Shown: positions 36,197 to 45,970 of the stretch, piece after piece
Layout: the number at the start of each line of letters is the position of its first letter
Numbering within the stretch: position 1 is the first letter of the stretch
Source: Sulfitobacter sp. DSM 110093
Lineage (GTDB): Bacteria > Pseudomonadota > Alphaproteobacteria > Rhodobacterales > Rhodobacteraceae
Assembly (NCBI RefSeq): GCF_022788715.1
Contig: NZ_CP085167.1
Coordinates: 1,857,001-1,921,000, forward strand
Reading direction: 5' to 3'
DNA length: 64,000 nucleotides
Program-made: the position numbers and the translations under genes
The notes under the pieces: generated by a model
Databases searched by the model: none
Told to the model about the DNA's origin: nothing
The model's input: only the letters and a program-made list of their open reading frames with translations

Positions 36197-36597
36197 GCCT
36201 CGGCCCCCAGCGGCGTCCGCTCGCCCAAGATATAACGCAGGACATCCACCACATCGAAGGCCAGCGAGATCAGCAAGGTGGCCAAGATCACCCGGATGAT
36301 CCACCGCGCGGCAATGGGCATGGCGTCCTTAGCCTGTTTGCGGAACAGGTAGACCGCCAGCGGCCCCCAGATCAGCAGATGCGGCAGACCGAGCAATTTG
36401 ACGTATCCCATTTGCCGGAACATTCCGTAGACCGCAGCGCCGGTCAGAATGCTCGCCAAAACGGCAATCACCCCGACTCTGCGGCTCTGCGGCCAGATCA
36501 GCAGCGTCAAGGGCAAGACCGCCGCGGCAAAGACCAGCCAATTGAACCACCAGATCAGCCATTCCGGCAGCAGGGTCAGGGTTTCTTGCATCGTCAT
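36193..36597 (-). CDS. Four-helix integral membrane protein of unknown function
   Basis: 134 residues with about four membrane segments (around 12-34, 42-60, 70-86 and 98-120) and short polar loops. No catalytic motif is recognised. It is translationally coupled to the following lipoprotein gene by a 4-base overlap and lies 17 bases downstream of fabD on its complement side, so the pair belongs to the fabD-fabG unit. A joint role at the inner membrane for the pair is plausible but unsupported beyond gene order. Confidence 0.75.
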   Translation of the reverse strand: MTMQETLTLLPEWLIWWFNWLVFAAAVLPLTLLIWPQSRRVGVIAVLASILTGAAVYGMFRQMGYVKLLGLPHLLIWGPLAVYLFRKQAKDAMPIAARWIIRVILATLLISLAFDVVDVLRYILGERTPLGAEA

Positions 36598-36614
36598 CTC
36601 GGCCCTCCGGGGCG

Positions 36615-37547
36615 TTACACCTCTTTCGCGGCTTTGACCTCATCCGGCGTGCCGATGCTGCGGGTGGCAAGCGACTTTTCGATCCGGCGGATCATGCCCG
36701 ACAGTGCTTTGCCCGCGCCGATCTCCCATGCTTCGGTAACGCCCTGCGCGGCCATCCACTCAACCGAAGACCGCCAGCGCACCCGACCTGTCACCTGTTC
36801 TACCAACAAATCGCGAATCTTTTGCGGATCGGTCACGGCCTCTGCGGTAACATTGGCAACCAGCGGCACGGTAGGGGCATCAAAGGTCACCTCCCCCAAA
36901 GCGCGCGCCATCTCCTCAGCGGCAGGCCCCATCAGCGGGCAATGGAAAGGCGCAGAGACCGGCAGCAGCAACGCGCGTTTGGCGCCCGCATCCTTGGCCA
37001 TGGCCACGGCACGCTCCACGGCGGCCTTATCGCCCGACAACACGTTCTGGCTCGGATCATTTTCATTCGCGACCTGACAGACCTCACCTTCGGCGGCGGC
37101 TTCGGCCAGCTTCTCGGTCTCTTCGATACCAAGCCCGAGGATCGCAGCCATCGCGCCCTCACCTACTGGAACAGCAGCCTGCATCGCCTTGCCGCGAATG
37201 CGCAGCAACCGCGCGGTATCCGCCAGTGACAGCGACCCTGCGGCGCAAAGCGCGGAATACTCACCAAGGCTATGGCCCGCCACATAGGCCGCTTTGCCAA
37301 CCTCGATCCCTTCCGCCTTCAGCGCGGCCATCGCCGCCATCGACGTAGCCATCAACGCAGGCTGGGCGTTCTGTGTGAGGGTCAGCGTCTCGATGTCCCC
37401 CTCCCAGATCAGGTCAGACAGTTTTTCGCCAAGGGCGTCATCGACTTCTTGGAAAACGGCGCGGGCTTCAGGATAGGCTTCGGCCAGATCGCGGCCCATG
37501 CCGATGGTTTGGGCACCCTGGCCCGGGAAAACGAATGCAATGCTCAT
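36615..37547 (-). CDS. fabD: Malonyl-CoA:ACP transacylase
   Basis: 310 residues from the ATG at 37547 (MSIAFVFPGQGAQTIGMG). Active-site Ser93 in GHSLGEYSALCAAG, the FPGQG oxyanion loop (7-11), and the catalytic histidine in VSAPFHCPLM. It loads malonyl groups on acyl carrier protein. The reading frame is open far upstream over rpsF on the other strand, but there is no homology there. It begins the minus-strand fatty acid gene block. Confidence 0.97.
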   Translation of the reverse strand: MSIAFVFPGQGAQTIGMGRDLAEAYPEARAVFQEVDDALGEKLSDLIWEGDIETLTLTQNAQPALMATSMAAMAALKAEGIEVGKAAYVAGHSLGEYSALCAAGSLSLADTARLLRIRGKAMQAAVPVGEGAMAAILGLGIEETEKLAEAAAEGEVCQVANENDPSQNVLSGDKAAVERAVAMAKDAGAKRALLLPVSAPFHCPLMGPAAEEMARALGEVTFDAPTVPLVANVTAEAVTDPQKIRDLLVEQVTGRVRWRSSVEWMAAQGVTEAWEIGAGKALSGMIRRIEKSLATRSIGTPDEVKAAKEV

Positions 37548-37628
37548 GGTTGCGGCCTCTCTTATGCGTTTTGCCTGATGTATCCTCTGCGCCTCAGTCG
37601 AACAAGCCTTGCCGCAGGCGCTTGGGGC

Positions 37629-37656
37629 TTGCCGTGCGGCGCAAACCGTGTATACG
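37629..37656 (+). promoter_or_regulatory. Candidate promoter of rpsF-rpsR-rplI
   Basis: TTGCCG (37629-37634) and TATACG (37651-37656), spaced by 16 bases, lie about 105 bases before the rpsF start in the divergent region with fabD. The -35 and -10 fit sigma70 in part. A leader of about 100 bases would result. Confidence 0.35.
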
Positions 37657-37760
37657 GGCGCTTCCTTGCAAAGCATATGAACCGCGCAGACTCTCGTGGT
37701 GGGGCCGCAAGGATGAATGCCCCGCCTATGAAATGCGCCTTGATATAAATAGGAGTGCAC

Positions 37761-38114
37761 ATGCCGCTTTATGAGCATGTTATGATTGCGCGTCAGGACC
37801 TGTCCAACACGCAAGCAGAAGGCCTCATCGAACACTTTGGCACCGTCCTCGCGGACAACGACGGCAAGCTCGTCGACAGCGAGTACTGGGGCGTCAAAAC
37901 AATGGCCTACAAGATCAACAAAAACCGCAAGGGCCACTATGCCTTCCTGCGTTCGGACGCTCCTGCGACCGCCGTACAGGAAATGGAACGCCTGATGCGC
38001 CTGCATGATGACGTGATGCGCGTTCTGACCATCAAAGTTGATGAGCACAAAGAACTGCCGTCCGTACAAATGCAAAAGCGTGACGAGCGGCCCGACCGCC
38101 GCGAACGCCGTTGA
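37761..38114 (+). CDS. rpsF: Ribosomal protein bS6
   Basis: 117 residues from the ATG at 37761 with AGGAG five bases upstream. Family marks: MPLYEHVMIARQDLS, VDSEYWGVKTMAYKINKNRK and KGHYAFLR. The tail is basic/acidic mixed (KRDERPDRRERR). S6 binds S18 on the small subunit platform, and its partner gene rpsR follows after 28 bases. Confidence 0.97.
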   Translation: MPLYEHVMIARQDLSNTQAEGLIEHFGTVLADNDGKLVDSEYWGVKTMAYKINKNRKGHYAFLRSDAPATAVQEMERLMRLHDDVMRVLTIKVDEHKELPSVQMQKRDERPDRRERR

Positions 38115-38142
38115 TCAACGCTTGAAAAAAAGGACTTAAATC

Positions 38143-38370
38143 ATGGCTGCAAAACCATTTTTCCGTCGTCGTAAAGTGTGCCCCTTCTCGGGCGACAACG
38201 CACCTGCGATTGACTACAAGGACACACGTCTGCTGCAACGCTACATCTCTGAGCGTGGCAAGATCGTTCCTTCCCGTATCACCGCCGTATCGGCCAAGAA
38301 ACAACGCGAACTGGCCCGTGCCATCAAACGCGCTCGTTTCCTCGCCCTGCTGCCCTACGCCGTTAAGTAA
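38143..38370 (+). CDS. rpsR: Ribosomal protein bS18
   Basis: 75 residues, basic. It contains the typical [20 protein letters not shown] start, with one cysteine, and [20 protein letters not shown]. It forms a pair with S6 on the 30S platform. It is middle gene of the usual rpsF-rpsR-rplI operon. Confidence 0.97.
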   Translation: MAAKPFFRRRKVCPFSGDNAPAIDYKDTRLLQRYISERGKIVPSRITAVSAKKQRELARAIKRARFLALLPYAVK

Positions 38371-38381
38371 GGAGAGAGCAC

Positions 38382-39008
38382 ATGCAAGTTATCCTTCTGG
38401 AACGTGTGGCCAAACTGGGCCAGATGGGCGAAGTCGTCGACGTGAAGTCGGGCTACGCTCGCAACTACCTTCTGCCCCAAGGCAAAGCGCTGTCGGCCTC
38501 CAAGGCCAACGTCGAAGCCTTTGAAGGTCAGAAAGCTCAGCTTGAGGCGCAAAACCTCGAGACCAAAAAAGAAGCCGAAGCCATGGCCGAAAAGCTGAAC
38601 GGTCAGCAATTCGTCGTGATTCGCTCTGCTTCCGACGCTGGCGCACTTTACGGTTCCGTCACCACCCGTGACGCCGCCGAAGCCGCCACCGATGAAGGTT
38701 TCTCGGTTGACCGCAAGCAGGTCGTTCTGGGCCAGCCCATCAAGTATCTGGGTGTCCACGAAGTGCAGGTCGTTCTGCACCCCGAAGTGACCGCCACAAT
38801 CGAGCTGAACGTCGCACGTTCGCCCGAAGAGGCCGAGCTTCAGGCATCTGGCAAATCGATTCAGGAATTGGCCGCCGAAGAGGAAGCCGCTGCTGAATTC
38901 GAAATCTCCGAACTGTTTGACGACATCGGTTCCGCCGCTGACGAAGATAGCGACTCGGACGTTGTGCGCACCCCCGAGGGCGACGCACAGGACGACAGCA
39001 ACAGCTGA
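38382..39008 (+). CDS. rplI: Ribosomal protein bL9 with acidic C-terminal extension
   Basis: 208 residues, against about 150 in most bacteria. The N-terminal domain ([20 protein letters not shown], then [12 protein letters not shown]) and the C-terminal domain ([20 protein letters not shown]) are normal. After about residue 160 comes an extra, very acidic tail ([20 protein letters not shown]). Such tails occur in Rhodobacterales L9 as far as I recall; their role is unknown. Confidence 0.96.
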   Translation: MQVILLERVAKLGQMGEVVDVKSGYARNYLLPQGKALSASKANVEAFEGQKAQLEAQNLETKKEAEAMAEKLNGQQFVVIRSASDAGALYGSVTTRDAAEAATDEGFSVDRKQVVLGQPIKYLGVHEVQVVLHPEVTATIELNVARSPEEAELQASGKSIQELAAEEEAAAEFEISELFDDIGSAADEDSDSDVVRTPEGDAQDDSNS

Positions 39009-39030
39009 TTTGTCCGTCAGAGCTAAACTT

Positions 39031-39063
39031 GAACGCCGTGCGGTCCTCCGCGCGGCGTTTTTC
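39031..39063 (+). terminator. Rho-independent terminator after rplI
   Basis: AACGCCGTGCGG-tcct-CCGCGCGGCGTT is a 12-base-pair stem with one G-U pair, followed by TTT. It lies 22 bases after the rplI stop codon. Confidence 0.9.
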
Positions 39064-39161
39064 GTATTACTGCCCTCTCCGCCGCTCGGCCGACAGAAGC
39101 CCCCCTGCAAAAACGATCAATTGTGTGGTATGATGTCCTCATTCAGCATGGAGGACGACAC

Positions 39162-39452
39162 ATGCGATACATCACCATTACCACTTGGGAAATCGCCGAC
39201 GGGGCAGACTATGATGTCGCTCTCAGCGCGATCAAAGAGAAACGCCTGCCCGCACTCAAAGACTTCGGTGCCAGCCGCATCACCGTGGTACGCACCACTG
39301 ATCGGACCAGCGCGGTCATCACCGAATGGCCAGATAAAGCCACGCGCGACGCTGCCGAGCTTAAAATCGACGAAGTGCGCCGTTCCGTAAGGCGCGAAGA
39401 TCAAAGCCGCATGACAGGCGAAATGAAAGGCGAAATCGTCGCTGATGTCTGA
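39162..39452 (+). CDS. Small protein of unknown function
   Basis: 96 residues from the ATG at 39162, preceded by GGAGGA. The pattern (RYITITTWEIADGADYDVAL, a helix, then SRITVVRTTDRTSAVITEWP) resembles a ferredoxin-like dimeric alpha/beta barrel of the ABM type, which suggests small-molecule binding or a monooxygenase-like fold. No catalytic residue can be named. It stands alone between the ribosomal operon and the transglycosylase gene. Confidence 0.7.
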   Translation: MRYITITTWEIADGADYDVALSAIKEKRLPALKDFGASRITVVRTTDRTSAVITEWPDKATRDAAELKIDEVRRSVRREDQSRMTGEMKGEIVADV

Positions 39453-39579
39453 ACATGGCGAAAAGCCGCGCTTTGCGCCTGAACCGCTTGGCGAGGGGTC
39501 GCGTATCCGGGATCAAGCCGCTTGCCCTTGAGGCCCCTTGGGGCGATCTTCGCGCCGATATAACAAGCTCCGGTGCACC

Positions 39580-40065
39580 ATGCCACAGACCACACGCCGC
39601 ATGTTCCTCTCTTTCATTGCCGCTACTGCTCTCACCGCCTGCAACGCCGCCCCTATGGTGTCTCCAGAGCCCCCGCAGCGCACCGCCCTGCCCCTGCACC
39701 CGAACGAGACGCCTGAACTGCGGCGTAAAATCAACCACTGGGCCGATTTCTACGACCTGCCGCGCCCATTGGTTCATCGTCTGGCAATCCGCGAAAGCAC
39801 CCATAACCCCCGTGCCCGCAACGGCCCCTACTTTGGCTTGATGCAAATCTTGCCTGCCACGGCCCGTTCAATGGGTTTCCAAGGCAGTTCATCCGACCTT
39901 TTGGATGCAGACACCAATCTGAAATACGCGCTGAAATACCTTCGTGGCGCTTGGCTTTTGTCTGACGGGGACCACGGCACCGCCATCAAATGGTACGCGC
40001 GTGGCTATTATTACGAAGCCAAGAAACGCGGCATGCTAGTGGAAACCGGCCTGCGCGATGGGTGA
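39580..40065 (+). CDS. Lytic transglycosylase-like lipoprotein (SLT fold)
   Basis: 161 residues from the ATG at 39580. A twin-basic signal with lipobox L-T-A-C (Cys21) makes it a likely lipoprotein. The SLT domain follows from about residue 50: LAIRESTHNPRARN (catalytic-type Glu72), GPYFGLMQILPATARSMGF, LKYALKYLRGAW. The R-E-S and G-L-M-Q-I motifs are those of family 1 lytic transglycosylases. It is short for the family, being only the catalytic core. Confidence 0.9.
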   Translation: MPQTTRRMFLSFIAATALTACNAAPMVSPEPPQRTALPLHPNETPELRRKINHWADFYDLPRPLVHRLAIRESTHNPRARNGPYFGLMQILPATARSMGFQGSSSDLLDADTNLKYALKYLRGAWLLSDGDHGTAIKWYARGYYYEAKKRGMLVETGLRDG

Positions 40066-40137
40066 TTAATTTTCGGGCTTGCAACGGCCTCTCCCTTCGC
40101 CGCAGGTATGAGGTAACGCTGACAAAGGAATGCCCGC

Positions 40138-42096
40138 ATGACCCTTCGCCTTAACCGCCGTCACTTCTTAGCCGGTTCTGCCGGGCTGTTGGCCCTGCAT
40201 CCGTTTTCACTCCGCGCTGCGGCCAATCAAGCGCATTTGCGGCTGATGGAAACGACAGACCTGCATGTGCACGTCTTTCCCTACGACTATTACGCCGACA
40301 AGGAGGTCGACACCGTGGGCCTTGCCCGCACCGCGAGCATCGTCAAATCGATCCGCGCCGAAGCGACCAATACGCTAATGCTCGACAACGGGGATTTCCT
40401 GCAAGGCAACCCAATGGGCGATTACATCGCCTATGAGCGCGGCATGAAAGAGGGTGACATGCACCCGGTCATCCAAGCGATGAACACGCTTGGTTTTGAT
40501 GCCTCCACCTTGGGCAACCATGAATTCAACTATGGGCTCGATTTCCTGATGAAATCCCTCGCCAGCGCCGATTTTCCCGTGGTCAGCGCCAATGTCGTCA
40601 AAAAGACAGGTGCCAAGCCCAGCGACGATGAAACGCTGGTGAAGCCCTATGTCCTGCTTGACCGCAAGCTGACCGATGGCGCGGGCGCGGAACATAGCAT
40701 CAAGATCGGCATCATCGGCTTTGTCCCGCCGCAGATCATGGCATGGGACCGCCGCCACCTCGAAGGCAATGTACAGGCGCGCGACATCCTTGAGGCCGCC
40801 CGCTCGTGGGTGCCGCAGATGAAAGAGGCCGGCGCCGACATCATCATCGCGCTGTCGCACTCCGGCATCGGCGCGGCGAAAGAAGAAGACCTGATGGAGA
40901 ACGCCTCGGTCCCGCTGGCCGCTGTCGAAGGGATCGATGCAATCATGACTGGGCACAGTCACCTCGTCTTCCCCTCAGGTACCTATGCCGACTATGCGGG
41001 CGTCGATGTGAGCAAGGGCACGATCCACGGCAAACCCGCCACCATGGGCGGCTTCTGGGGCAGCCACCTTGGCCTGATCGACCTGATGCTCGAACGTGAC
41101 GGCAACGGGTGGCGCATTGCCAGCCACAGCGCCGAGGCCCGCGCGATTTCGCAGCGCAACGAAGACCGTTCGGTCATGCCGCTGGTGGAAAGCGATCCTG
41201 AAATCCTCGCGTCAGTGCAGCAGGAACATGACGAAACACTCGCCTATGTCCGCCGCGCCGTGGGCAAGACAGACGCAAACCTACACAGCTATTTCGCACT
41301 GGTGGCCGATGACCCTTCGGTGCAGATCGTTTCAAACGCGCAGACTTGGTATATTGAACAGATGCTCAAGGGGACCGAGCATGAGGGTCTGCCGATCCTG
41401 TCAGCCGCCGCGCCCTTCAAGGCCGGAGGGCGGGGTGGACCGGAGTATTACACCGATGTGCCCAAGGGCGATGTGGCGATCAAGAATGTTGCCGACCTCT
41501 ACCTCTACCCCAACACCGCCCGCGCAGTGCGGGTGACGGGCGCAGAGGTCAAGGATTGGCTGGAACGCTCGGCTGGCATGTTCAATCAGATCACCCCTGG
41601 CCAGCAGGACCAAACCCTTCTGAGCGACAGCTTCCCCAGCTACAACTTCGATGTCATCGACGGGGTGAGTTACCAGATTGACCTAAGCCAACCGTCCAAG
41701 TTCGGCCCCGAGGGTGAAGTGCAAAACCCCGATGCCAACCGCATCACCAATCTGAAGTTCGACGGTCAACCGATTGACCCCAAATCTGAATTTATCATTG
41801 CCACCAACAACTACCGCGCAGGCGGGGGCGGTGCGTTTCCCGGCGCGAAGGGCGATACAGTCGTCTTTGAAGGGCCAGATACAAACCGCGATGTGATCGT
41901 CCGCTACATTGTTGAGAAAGGCACCATCAGCCCACGTGCCGACGCCAACTGGCGCTTTGCACCGTTGGAGAATACCAGCGTCTTGTTTGAAACGGGACCA
42001 AAGGCTGCCGACTATCTGGATGAGGTGACCGGCGTGGAGATGGAGCAGGTGCGCGATACCGATACTGGTTTCGCTCAGTTCCGCATCACTCTGTAA
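40138..42096 (+). CDS. cpdB: Exported 2',3'-cyclic-nucleotide 2'-phosphodiesterase/3'-nucleotidase
   Basis: 652 residues with a twin-arginine-type signal (RR at 7-8, then [11 protein letters not shown]). The metallophosphatase domain has [14 protein letters not shown] (Asp41, His43), [22 protein letters not shown], and TGHSHLVFP; the C-terminal nucleotidase domain has [20 protein letters not shown] and [18 protein letters not shown]. Together these identify the CpdB/UshA superfamily; it should recover phosphate and nucleosides from nucleotides outside the cytoplasm. Confidence 0.93.
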   Translation: MTLRLNRRHFLAGSAGLLALHPFSLRAAANQAHLRLMETTDLHVHVFPYDYYADKEVDTVGLARTASIVKSIRAEATNTLMLDNGDFLQGNPMGDYIAYERGMKEGDMHPVIQAMNTLGFDASTLGNHEFNYGLDFLMKSLASADFPVVSANVVKKTGAKPSDDETLVKPYVLLDRKLTDGAGAEHSIKIGIIGFVPPQIMAWDRRHLEGNVQARDILEAARSWVPQMKEAGADIIIALSHSGIGAAKEEDLMENASVPLAAVEGIDAIMTGHSHLVFPSGTYADYAGVDVSKGTIHGKPATMGGFWGSHLGLIDLMLERDGNGWRIASHSAEARAISQRNEDRSVMPLVESDPEILASVQQEHDETLAYVRRAVGKTDANLHSYFALVADDPSVQIVSNAQTWYIEQMLKGTEHEGLPILSAAAPFKAGGRGGPEYYTDVPKGDVAIKNVADLYLYPNTARAVRVTGAEVKDWLERSAGMFNQITPGQQDQTLLSDSFPSYNFDVIDGVSYQIDLSQPSKFGPEGEVQNPDANRITNLKFDGQPIDPKSEFIIATNNYRAGGGGAFPGAKGDTVVFEGPDTNRDVIVRYIVEKGTISPRADANWRFAPLENTSVLFETGPKAADYLDEVTGVEMEQVRDTDTGFAQFRITL

Positions 42097-42109
42097 GGCA
42101 GGTACTAAA

Positions 42110-42138
42110 GGTATCGCCCTCCGTGCCGGGGCGATACC
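42110..42138. terminator. Hairpin after cpdB
   Basis: GGTATCGCCC-(9)-GGGCGATACC is a perfect 10-base-pair stem starting 13 bases after the cpdB stop. There is no T-run on the plus strand; TTT follows on the minus strand. It is probably a terminator or a 3' stabiliser. Confidence 0.6.
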
Positions 42139-42249
42139 ACAAGGCCGTTAAATCGCGTATTTCACATCAGTAAAGGGTGCCGTCAGCCCCCTTGCATGAT
42201 TGCGCCTCGTGGTTCCCCCGTCTGGAACAGCGACAAGTTTCAACACCAT

Positions 42250-42286
42250 TCCAAAACGAAACAAGGGCGACGGTAAACCGTCGCCC
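42250..42286 (-). terminator. Terminator after tig
   Basis: On the minus strand GGGCGACGG-ttta-CCGTCGCCC is a perfect 9-base-pair stem, followed by TTGTTTCGTTTT. It lies about 28 bases after the tig stop. Confidence 0.85.
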
Positions 42287-42314
42287 CTGCCCCAAATTCG
42301 ATCTACGAGAAGAC

Positions 42315-43646
42315 TTATTCGTCTTCCAGTTCCTCGACAGCTTTCTGAAGCTCGTCTTTGGAGATCTCTTTCTCGGTCACTTTGGCTTGCTCAACAACGT
42401 GATCGACAACCTTGTCTTCAAAGATCGGCGCGCGCATCTGCTGCTGCATCTGCTGGTTTTGCTGAACGAATTCAAAGAACTGACGCTCTTGACCTGGGTA
42501 CTGGCGCGCTTGGTTCATGATCGCTTGGGTCATCTCGGCATCGGTCACTTGAACCTCGGCCTTTTGACCCAGTTCGGCCAAAAGCAGGCCAAGACGGACG
42601 CGGCGCTCGGCCAGTGTCTTGTGCTCGTCTGTCGGCTCAACCTCGGGGTGATCATGGCCCTCAACCTCAGGGTTTTCCTCGTGCCACAGCTGATGTGCGA
42701 TCTGCTTAGCTTCGGCATCAACCAGCGATGGCGGCAGGTCAAAGCTGACTTCTTTGTCGAGCGCGTCCAACAGGTTACGCTTCATCACAGCGCGCGAAGC
42801 ACCAGCGTATTCCGCTTCCAAACGCTCAGCGATCTGACCTTTCAGCGCTTCAAGATCGTCGGCACCGAATTTCTTGGCCATCTCGTCGTTTACTTCAGCG
42901 GCGACGGGCTCTTTCACTTCTTTGACGGTGCAAGCGAAGGTCGCTTCCTTACCGGCCAGATGCTCAGCCTGATACTCTTCGGGGAAGTTCACGACGACGG
43001 ATTTCTCTTCGCCTTCGGTCACGCCAACCAGCTGCTCTTCAAAGCCGGGGATGAAGGAGTTGGAGCCCAGCACCAGCGGGTAATCTTCCGCCGCGCCGCC
43101 TTCGAATTCTTCACCGTCAACGGAGCCTTTGAAGTCGATCACAACCTGATCGCCGTCTTCGGCTTTGGCGCCTTTGTCACGCGCTTTGAAGTCTTGTGCG
43201 GTTTCGGCAAGGCTTGCCAGCGCTTCTTCAACGGCGGCGTCATCGGCCTTCACAACCATCTTTTCCAGTTCGATCTTGCTCAGATCAACTTCGGGGATTT
43301 CGGGCAGTTTTTCGTAGGCCATGGAAACTTCGACGTCATCGCCTTCTTTCCAGTCTTCGTTGGTCATTTTGACTTCGGGCTGCATCGCGGGGCGATCGCC
43401 GGATTCTTCAAAATGCTCTGCCATGGCACCGTCGATGCTTTCCTGCATCGCTTCGCCCATGATCCGCTGGCCGAACTGCTTTTTCAGCAGCGCCATTGGA
43501 ACCTTGCCCTTGCGGAAGCCCTTCATTTCGACTTCGGGCTGCGCTTCGGCCAGCTTTTCGTTGACCTTGGCTTCGAGTTCGGCGGCGGTCACGGTGATGT
43601 TGTAACCGCGTTTCAGACCTTCGTTCAGCGTCTCGTTGACCTGCAT
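42315..43646 (-). CDS. tig: Trigger factor
   Basis: 443 residues. The N-terminal ribosome-binding domain carries a [17 protein letters not shown] signature (trigger factor signature G-F-R-x-G-x-x-P). The middle FKBP-type domain (about 150-245) includes [20 protein letters not shown], and the C-terminal helical arms complete the chaperone, with the end rich in Glu/Gln ([15 protein letters not shown], then KAVEELEDE). It binds nascent chains at the ribosome exit. Acidic composition and length are normal. Confidence 0.96.
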   Translation of the reverse strand: MQVNETLNEGLKRGYNITVTAAELEAKVNEKLAEAQPEVEMKGFRKGKVPMALLKKQFGQRIMGEAMQESIDGAMAEHFEESGDRPAMQPEVKMTNEDWKEGDDVEVSMAYEKLPEIPEVDLSKIELEKMVVKADDAAVEEALASLAETAQDFKARDKGAKAEDGDQVVIDFKGSVDGEEFEGGAAEDYPLVLGSNSFIPGFEEQLVGVTEGEEKSVVVNFPEEYQAEHLAGKEATFACTVKEVKEPVAAEVNDEMAKKFGADDLEALKGQIAERLEAEYAGASRAVMKRNLLDALDKEVSFDLPPSLVDAEAKQIAHQLWHEENPEVEGHDHPEVEPTDEHKTLAERRVRLGLLLAELGQKAEVQVTDAEMTQAIMNQARQYPGQERQFFEFVQQNQQMQQQMRAPIFEDKVVDHVVEQAKVTEKEISKDELQKAVEELEDE

Positions 43647-43800
43647 GTGTGCTCCATAGGGTAAGGCCGCGCAGCCGGGGCGCGGGCGAAAATTTGTGTC
43701 CTTCTATGGGTGTTGATCCGCCTGCGCAAGGGGGTCCGCGGCCATCGCGCCACATCCGCAGAAATCGGCCCCAACCCCCGTTCAACGCCTGCCGACAGCC

Positions 43801-44721
43801 TTAGATCAACAGCACACCGACGTAGCCCGCATAGGCCAAGGCAAAGATCGCGCCCTGCCCACGCGTCACACGCCCGCCAAACGCGGCGCAGCCGATCAAA
43901 GCCAGCGTGGCCGCGAGCATGACCCAGATGTCGAGCGTGGCAATTTGCGCAGCCACACCGACCGGCTGAATCACCGCCGTGATCCCAAGCACACCAAGAA
44001 TGTTAAATATATTAGAGCCGACCACGTTGCCCAGAGCCACATCGCTCTGCCCGCAGCGTGCCGCGATGACCGAGGTTACAAGTTCCGGCATGGAGGTGCC
44101 CACGGCCACGATGGTCAAGCCGATGACCGCCTCAGAGAGCCCAACGGCCTGCGCCAGCGCCACCGCCCCGGTGACCAGAAACCGCGCCGAAAGGATCGTC
44201 AGCACCAGCCCCCCCAAAAGCCAAAGCAGCGACAGCCCCATCGGTGCCCGATCCGGCAGAGGCTCGATCGCCTGCCGGCTGCTGCGATCACTTCGGAAGG
44301 TGTAAATCAAATACCCCGCGAGCCCGACGATACAGATCAGCCCGGCCACACGGTCAACGCGCCCGAACAGCACCGCCCCCAAACAAAGCAGGCTCGCCGC
44401 CAGCATGACGGATCCATCGCGGGCAAAACTGCCCCGATTGATCGCAAAAGGCGCGATCAGCGCGGCAATGCCTAGAATCAGAAAAATATTTGCGATGTTA
44501 GAGCCGACGACGTTGCCAAGCGCGATGTCCGGCGCACCCAGCATCGCAGCTTGGACCGAAGTCACCAGTTCAGGGGTTGAGGTGCCAAAGCCCACAACCG
44601 TCAAACCGATAACCAGCGGCGACAGCCCAACCCTTTGCGCCAATGCCACAGCACCGCGCACCAAATACTCCCCACCGAGCACGAGACCCAGCAAACCGCC
44701 GAGCACAAACAAAATGTTCAC
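43801..44721 (-). CDS. Calcium/sodium antiporter (CaCA family, YrbG-like)
   Basis: 306 residues with about ten membrane helices in two inverted halves. Each half has the alpha-repeat: [19 protein letters not shown] with [16 protein letters not shown] in the first, [16 protein letters not shown] with [16 protein letters not shown] in the second. Glutamates of the two T-S-x-P-E-L motifs are the ion ligands in this family. It exchanges calcium for sodium or protons across the inner membrane. Confidence 0.95.
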   Translation of the reverse strand: MNILFVLGGLLGLVLGGEYLVRGAVALAQRVGLSPLVIGLTVVGFGTSTPELVTSVQAAMLGAPDIALGNVVGSNIANIFLILGIAALIAPFAINRGSFARDGSVMLAASLLCLGAVLFGRVDRVAGLICIVGLAGYLIYTFRSDRSSRQAIEPLPDRAPMGLSLLWLLGGLVLTILSARFLVTGAVALAQAVGLSEAVIGLTIVAVGTSMPELVTSVIAARCGQSDVALGNVVGSNIFNILGVLGITAVIQPVGVAAQIATLDIWVMLAATLALIGCAAFGGRVTRGQGAIFALAYAGYVGVLLI

Positions 44722-44745
44722 GAGAAAAACTCACCGGTCTCAGAC

Positions 44746-44781
44746 CATCGGGCGTCGCGGAGACCGCGCAGACGCCCGATG
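44746..44781 (-). terminator. Hairpin downstream of gapR
   Basis: CATCGGGCGTC-(14)-GACGCCCGATG is a perfect 11-base-pair stem, with an inner GCGG-aga-CCGC stem in the loop. On the minus strand it comes about 67 bases after the gapR stop; a TTTTT run follows only 17 bases later. Terminator or RNA-stability element. Confidence 0.55.
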
Positions 44782-44847
44782 CAAATGGGCACGGGTGACA
44801 GGCATTCAAGGCCGCGCGGAAAATTCAGTTCCGCTGCGGCCGGGCGC

Positions 44848-45132
44848 TCACATGCCCAAGGCTTCTTTGTACATATCCATCACCGCTTCTTCTTCGGCGA
44901 TGTCGTCCTTGTCACGCTTGCGCAGGGCGATCACCTTGCGCAGCACTTTGGTGTCGTAACCGCGCGATTTTGCTTCGGCCATCACCTCTTTTTGCTGTTC
45001 AGCGAGGTCTTTCTTTTCGGCGTCCAAACGCTCGATCCGCTCCACGAACTGGCGCAGCTCATTGGCTGTCACGCGGTAAGTGGCATCGCCTTGGGATTCG
45101 ACGACGTCGGGGTTGGTGCTGGTATCGCTCAT
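44848..45132 (-). CDS. gapR: GapR-like nucleoid-associated protein (DUF2312)
   Basis: 94 residues, mostly charged helix. The family sequence VTANELRQFVERIERLDAEK, KEVMAEAKSRGYDTKVLRKV, IALRKRDKDDIAEEEAVMDM is complete. GapR of Caulobacter is a tetrameric clamp that binds overtwisted DNA ahead of polymerases and helps topoisomerases. It is a single-gene unit here. Confidence 0.93.
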   Translation of the reverse strand: MSDTSTNPDVVESQGDATYRVTANELRQFVERIERLDAEKKDLAEQQKEVMAEAKSRGYDTKVLRKVIALRKRDKDDIAEEEAVMDMYKEALGM

Positions 45133-45240
45133 GGGAAGTCCTCACGGAATGGCTGGCTCTGGCAGGTGTGACTACAGGCTGGATGCGCATCCCGCAAGCG
45201 GGACTTGCCCCCCTTGGCGGTTTGGCGTAGCTCTGCCGCC

Positions 45241-45480
45241 ATGGAAAGCGCAAACACATCTATTTTCGATCTCATGGTCTGGGGCGGCGCGGGCCTGTCC
45301 CTTCTGGGATTGCTGGGTCTTGGCTGGTGTATCATCAAGGTCAGCCGTGCAAAACGCGCGCAGCTTGACGATGAAGCGATGCGCGTTGTGTTGCGCAACG
45401 TCGTGCCGTTGAACATGGGTGCGCTGTTTTTATCGGTCATCGGGCTGATGATGGTCATTTTGGGCATCTCGCTGGGCTAA
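45241..45480 (+). CDS. Small two-helix membrane protein, unknown
   Basis: 79 residues from the ATG at 45241. Two membrane segments (about 8-28 and 55-78) flank a charged loop (VSRAKRAQLDDEAMRVVLRN). No known motif. It is transcribed away from gapR, and codon usage looks like that of neighbours. Function unknown. Confidence 0.68.
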   Translation: MESANTSIFDLMVWGGAGLSLLGLLGLGWCIIKVSRAKRAQLDDEAMRVVLRNVVPLNMGALFLSVIGLMMVILGISLG

Positions 45481-45547
45481 TCGGTGCGTTGCAGCGGGAC
45501 CCTCCAGCGGTGCTGGACAGGGCGGCAGCATCTGCTTAAATCAGCGC

Positions 45548-45970
45548 ATGGATATTCGCCAAATCACCCCCCGCTATTTCGTCGCCCCGCAAATCGAGCC
45601 CGGTGACATGGAAAGCCTGCGCGCCCAAGGCATCACCCGCATCCTGTGCAATCGCCCCGATGCGGAAGTGCCGCCCAGCCACCAAGCCGCCGCCATGCGC
45701 GACGCGGCTGAGGCGGCGGGCATCGCCTTTGCCGAGCAACCGCTGACCCATCAGACCATGACCCCCGATGTCATCGCCAACAACCGCGCCCTTGGGGTCG
45801 AAACGGATGATATCGTGCTGGCCTATTGCGCCTCCGGCACCCGCTCGACCATTGCTTGGGCCTTGGGCCAAGCCGGCGAGATGGACAGCGACGCGATCAT
45901 CGAAGCGGCGCGTCAGGGTGGCTATGACCTTGAAAACATGCGCCCAATGCTGGGCCAGAGCTATAGCTAA
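45548..45970 (+). CDS. TIGR01244/DUF442 family sulfur transferase-phosphatase-like protein
   Basis: 140 residues. MDIRQITPRYFVAPQIEPGD and GITRILCNRPDAEVPPSHQA match the DUF442 family, also found as the N-terminal domain of the Blh protein. The active-site loop AYCASGTRSTIAWAL has a single cysteine with an arginine five residues on, as in rhodanese- or dual-specificity-phosphatase-like folds. Enzymatic activity has not been settled for the family, as far as I know. The stop overlaps the converging kinase gene by 4 bases. Confidence 0.9.
   Translation: MDIRQITPRYFVAPQIEPGDMESLRAQGITRILCNRPDAEVPPSHQAAAMRDAAEAAGIAFAEQPLTHQTMTPDVIANNRALGVETDDIVLAYCASGTRSTIAWALGQAGEMDSDAIIEAARQGGYDLENMRPMLGQSYS

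Noticed and set aside
42177..43664. Plus-strand open frame of 495 codons, Phe- and Leu-rich
   Set aside because: It mirrors the Glu/Lys-rich trigger factor gene; the composition is a by-product of that.
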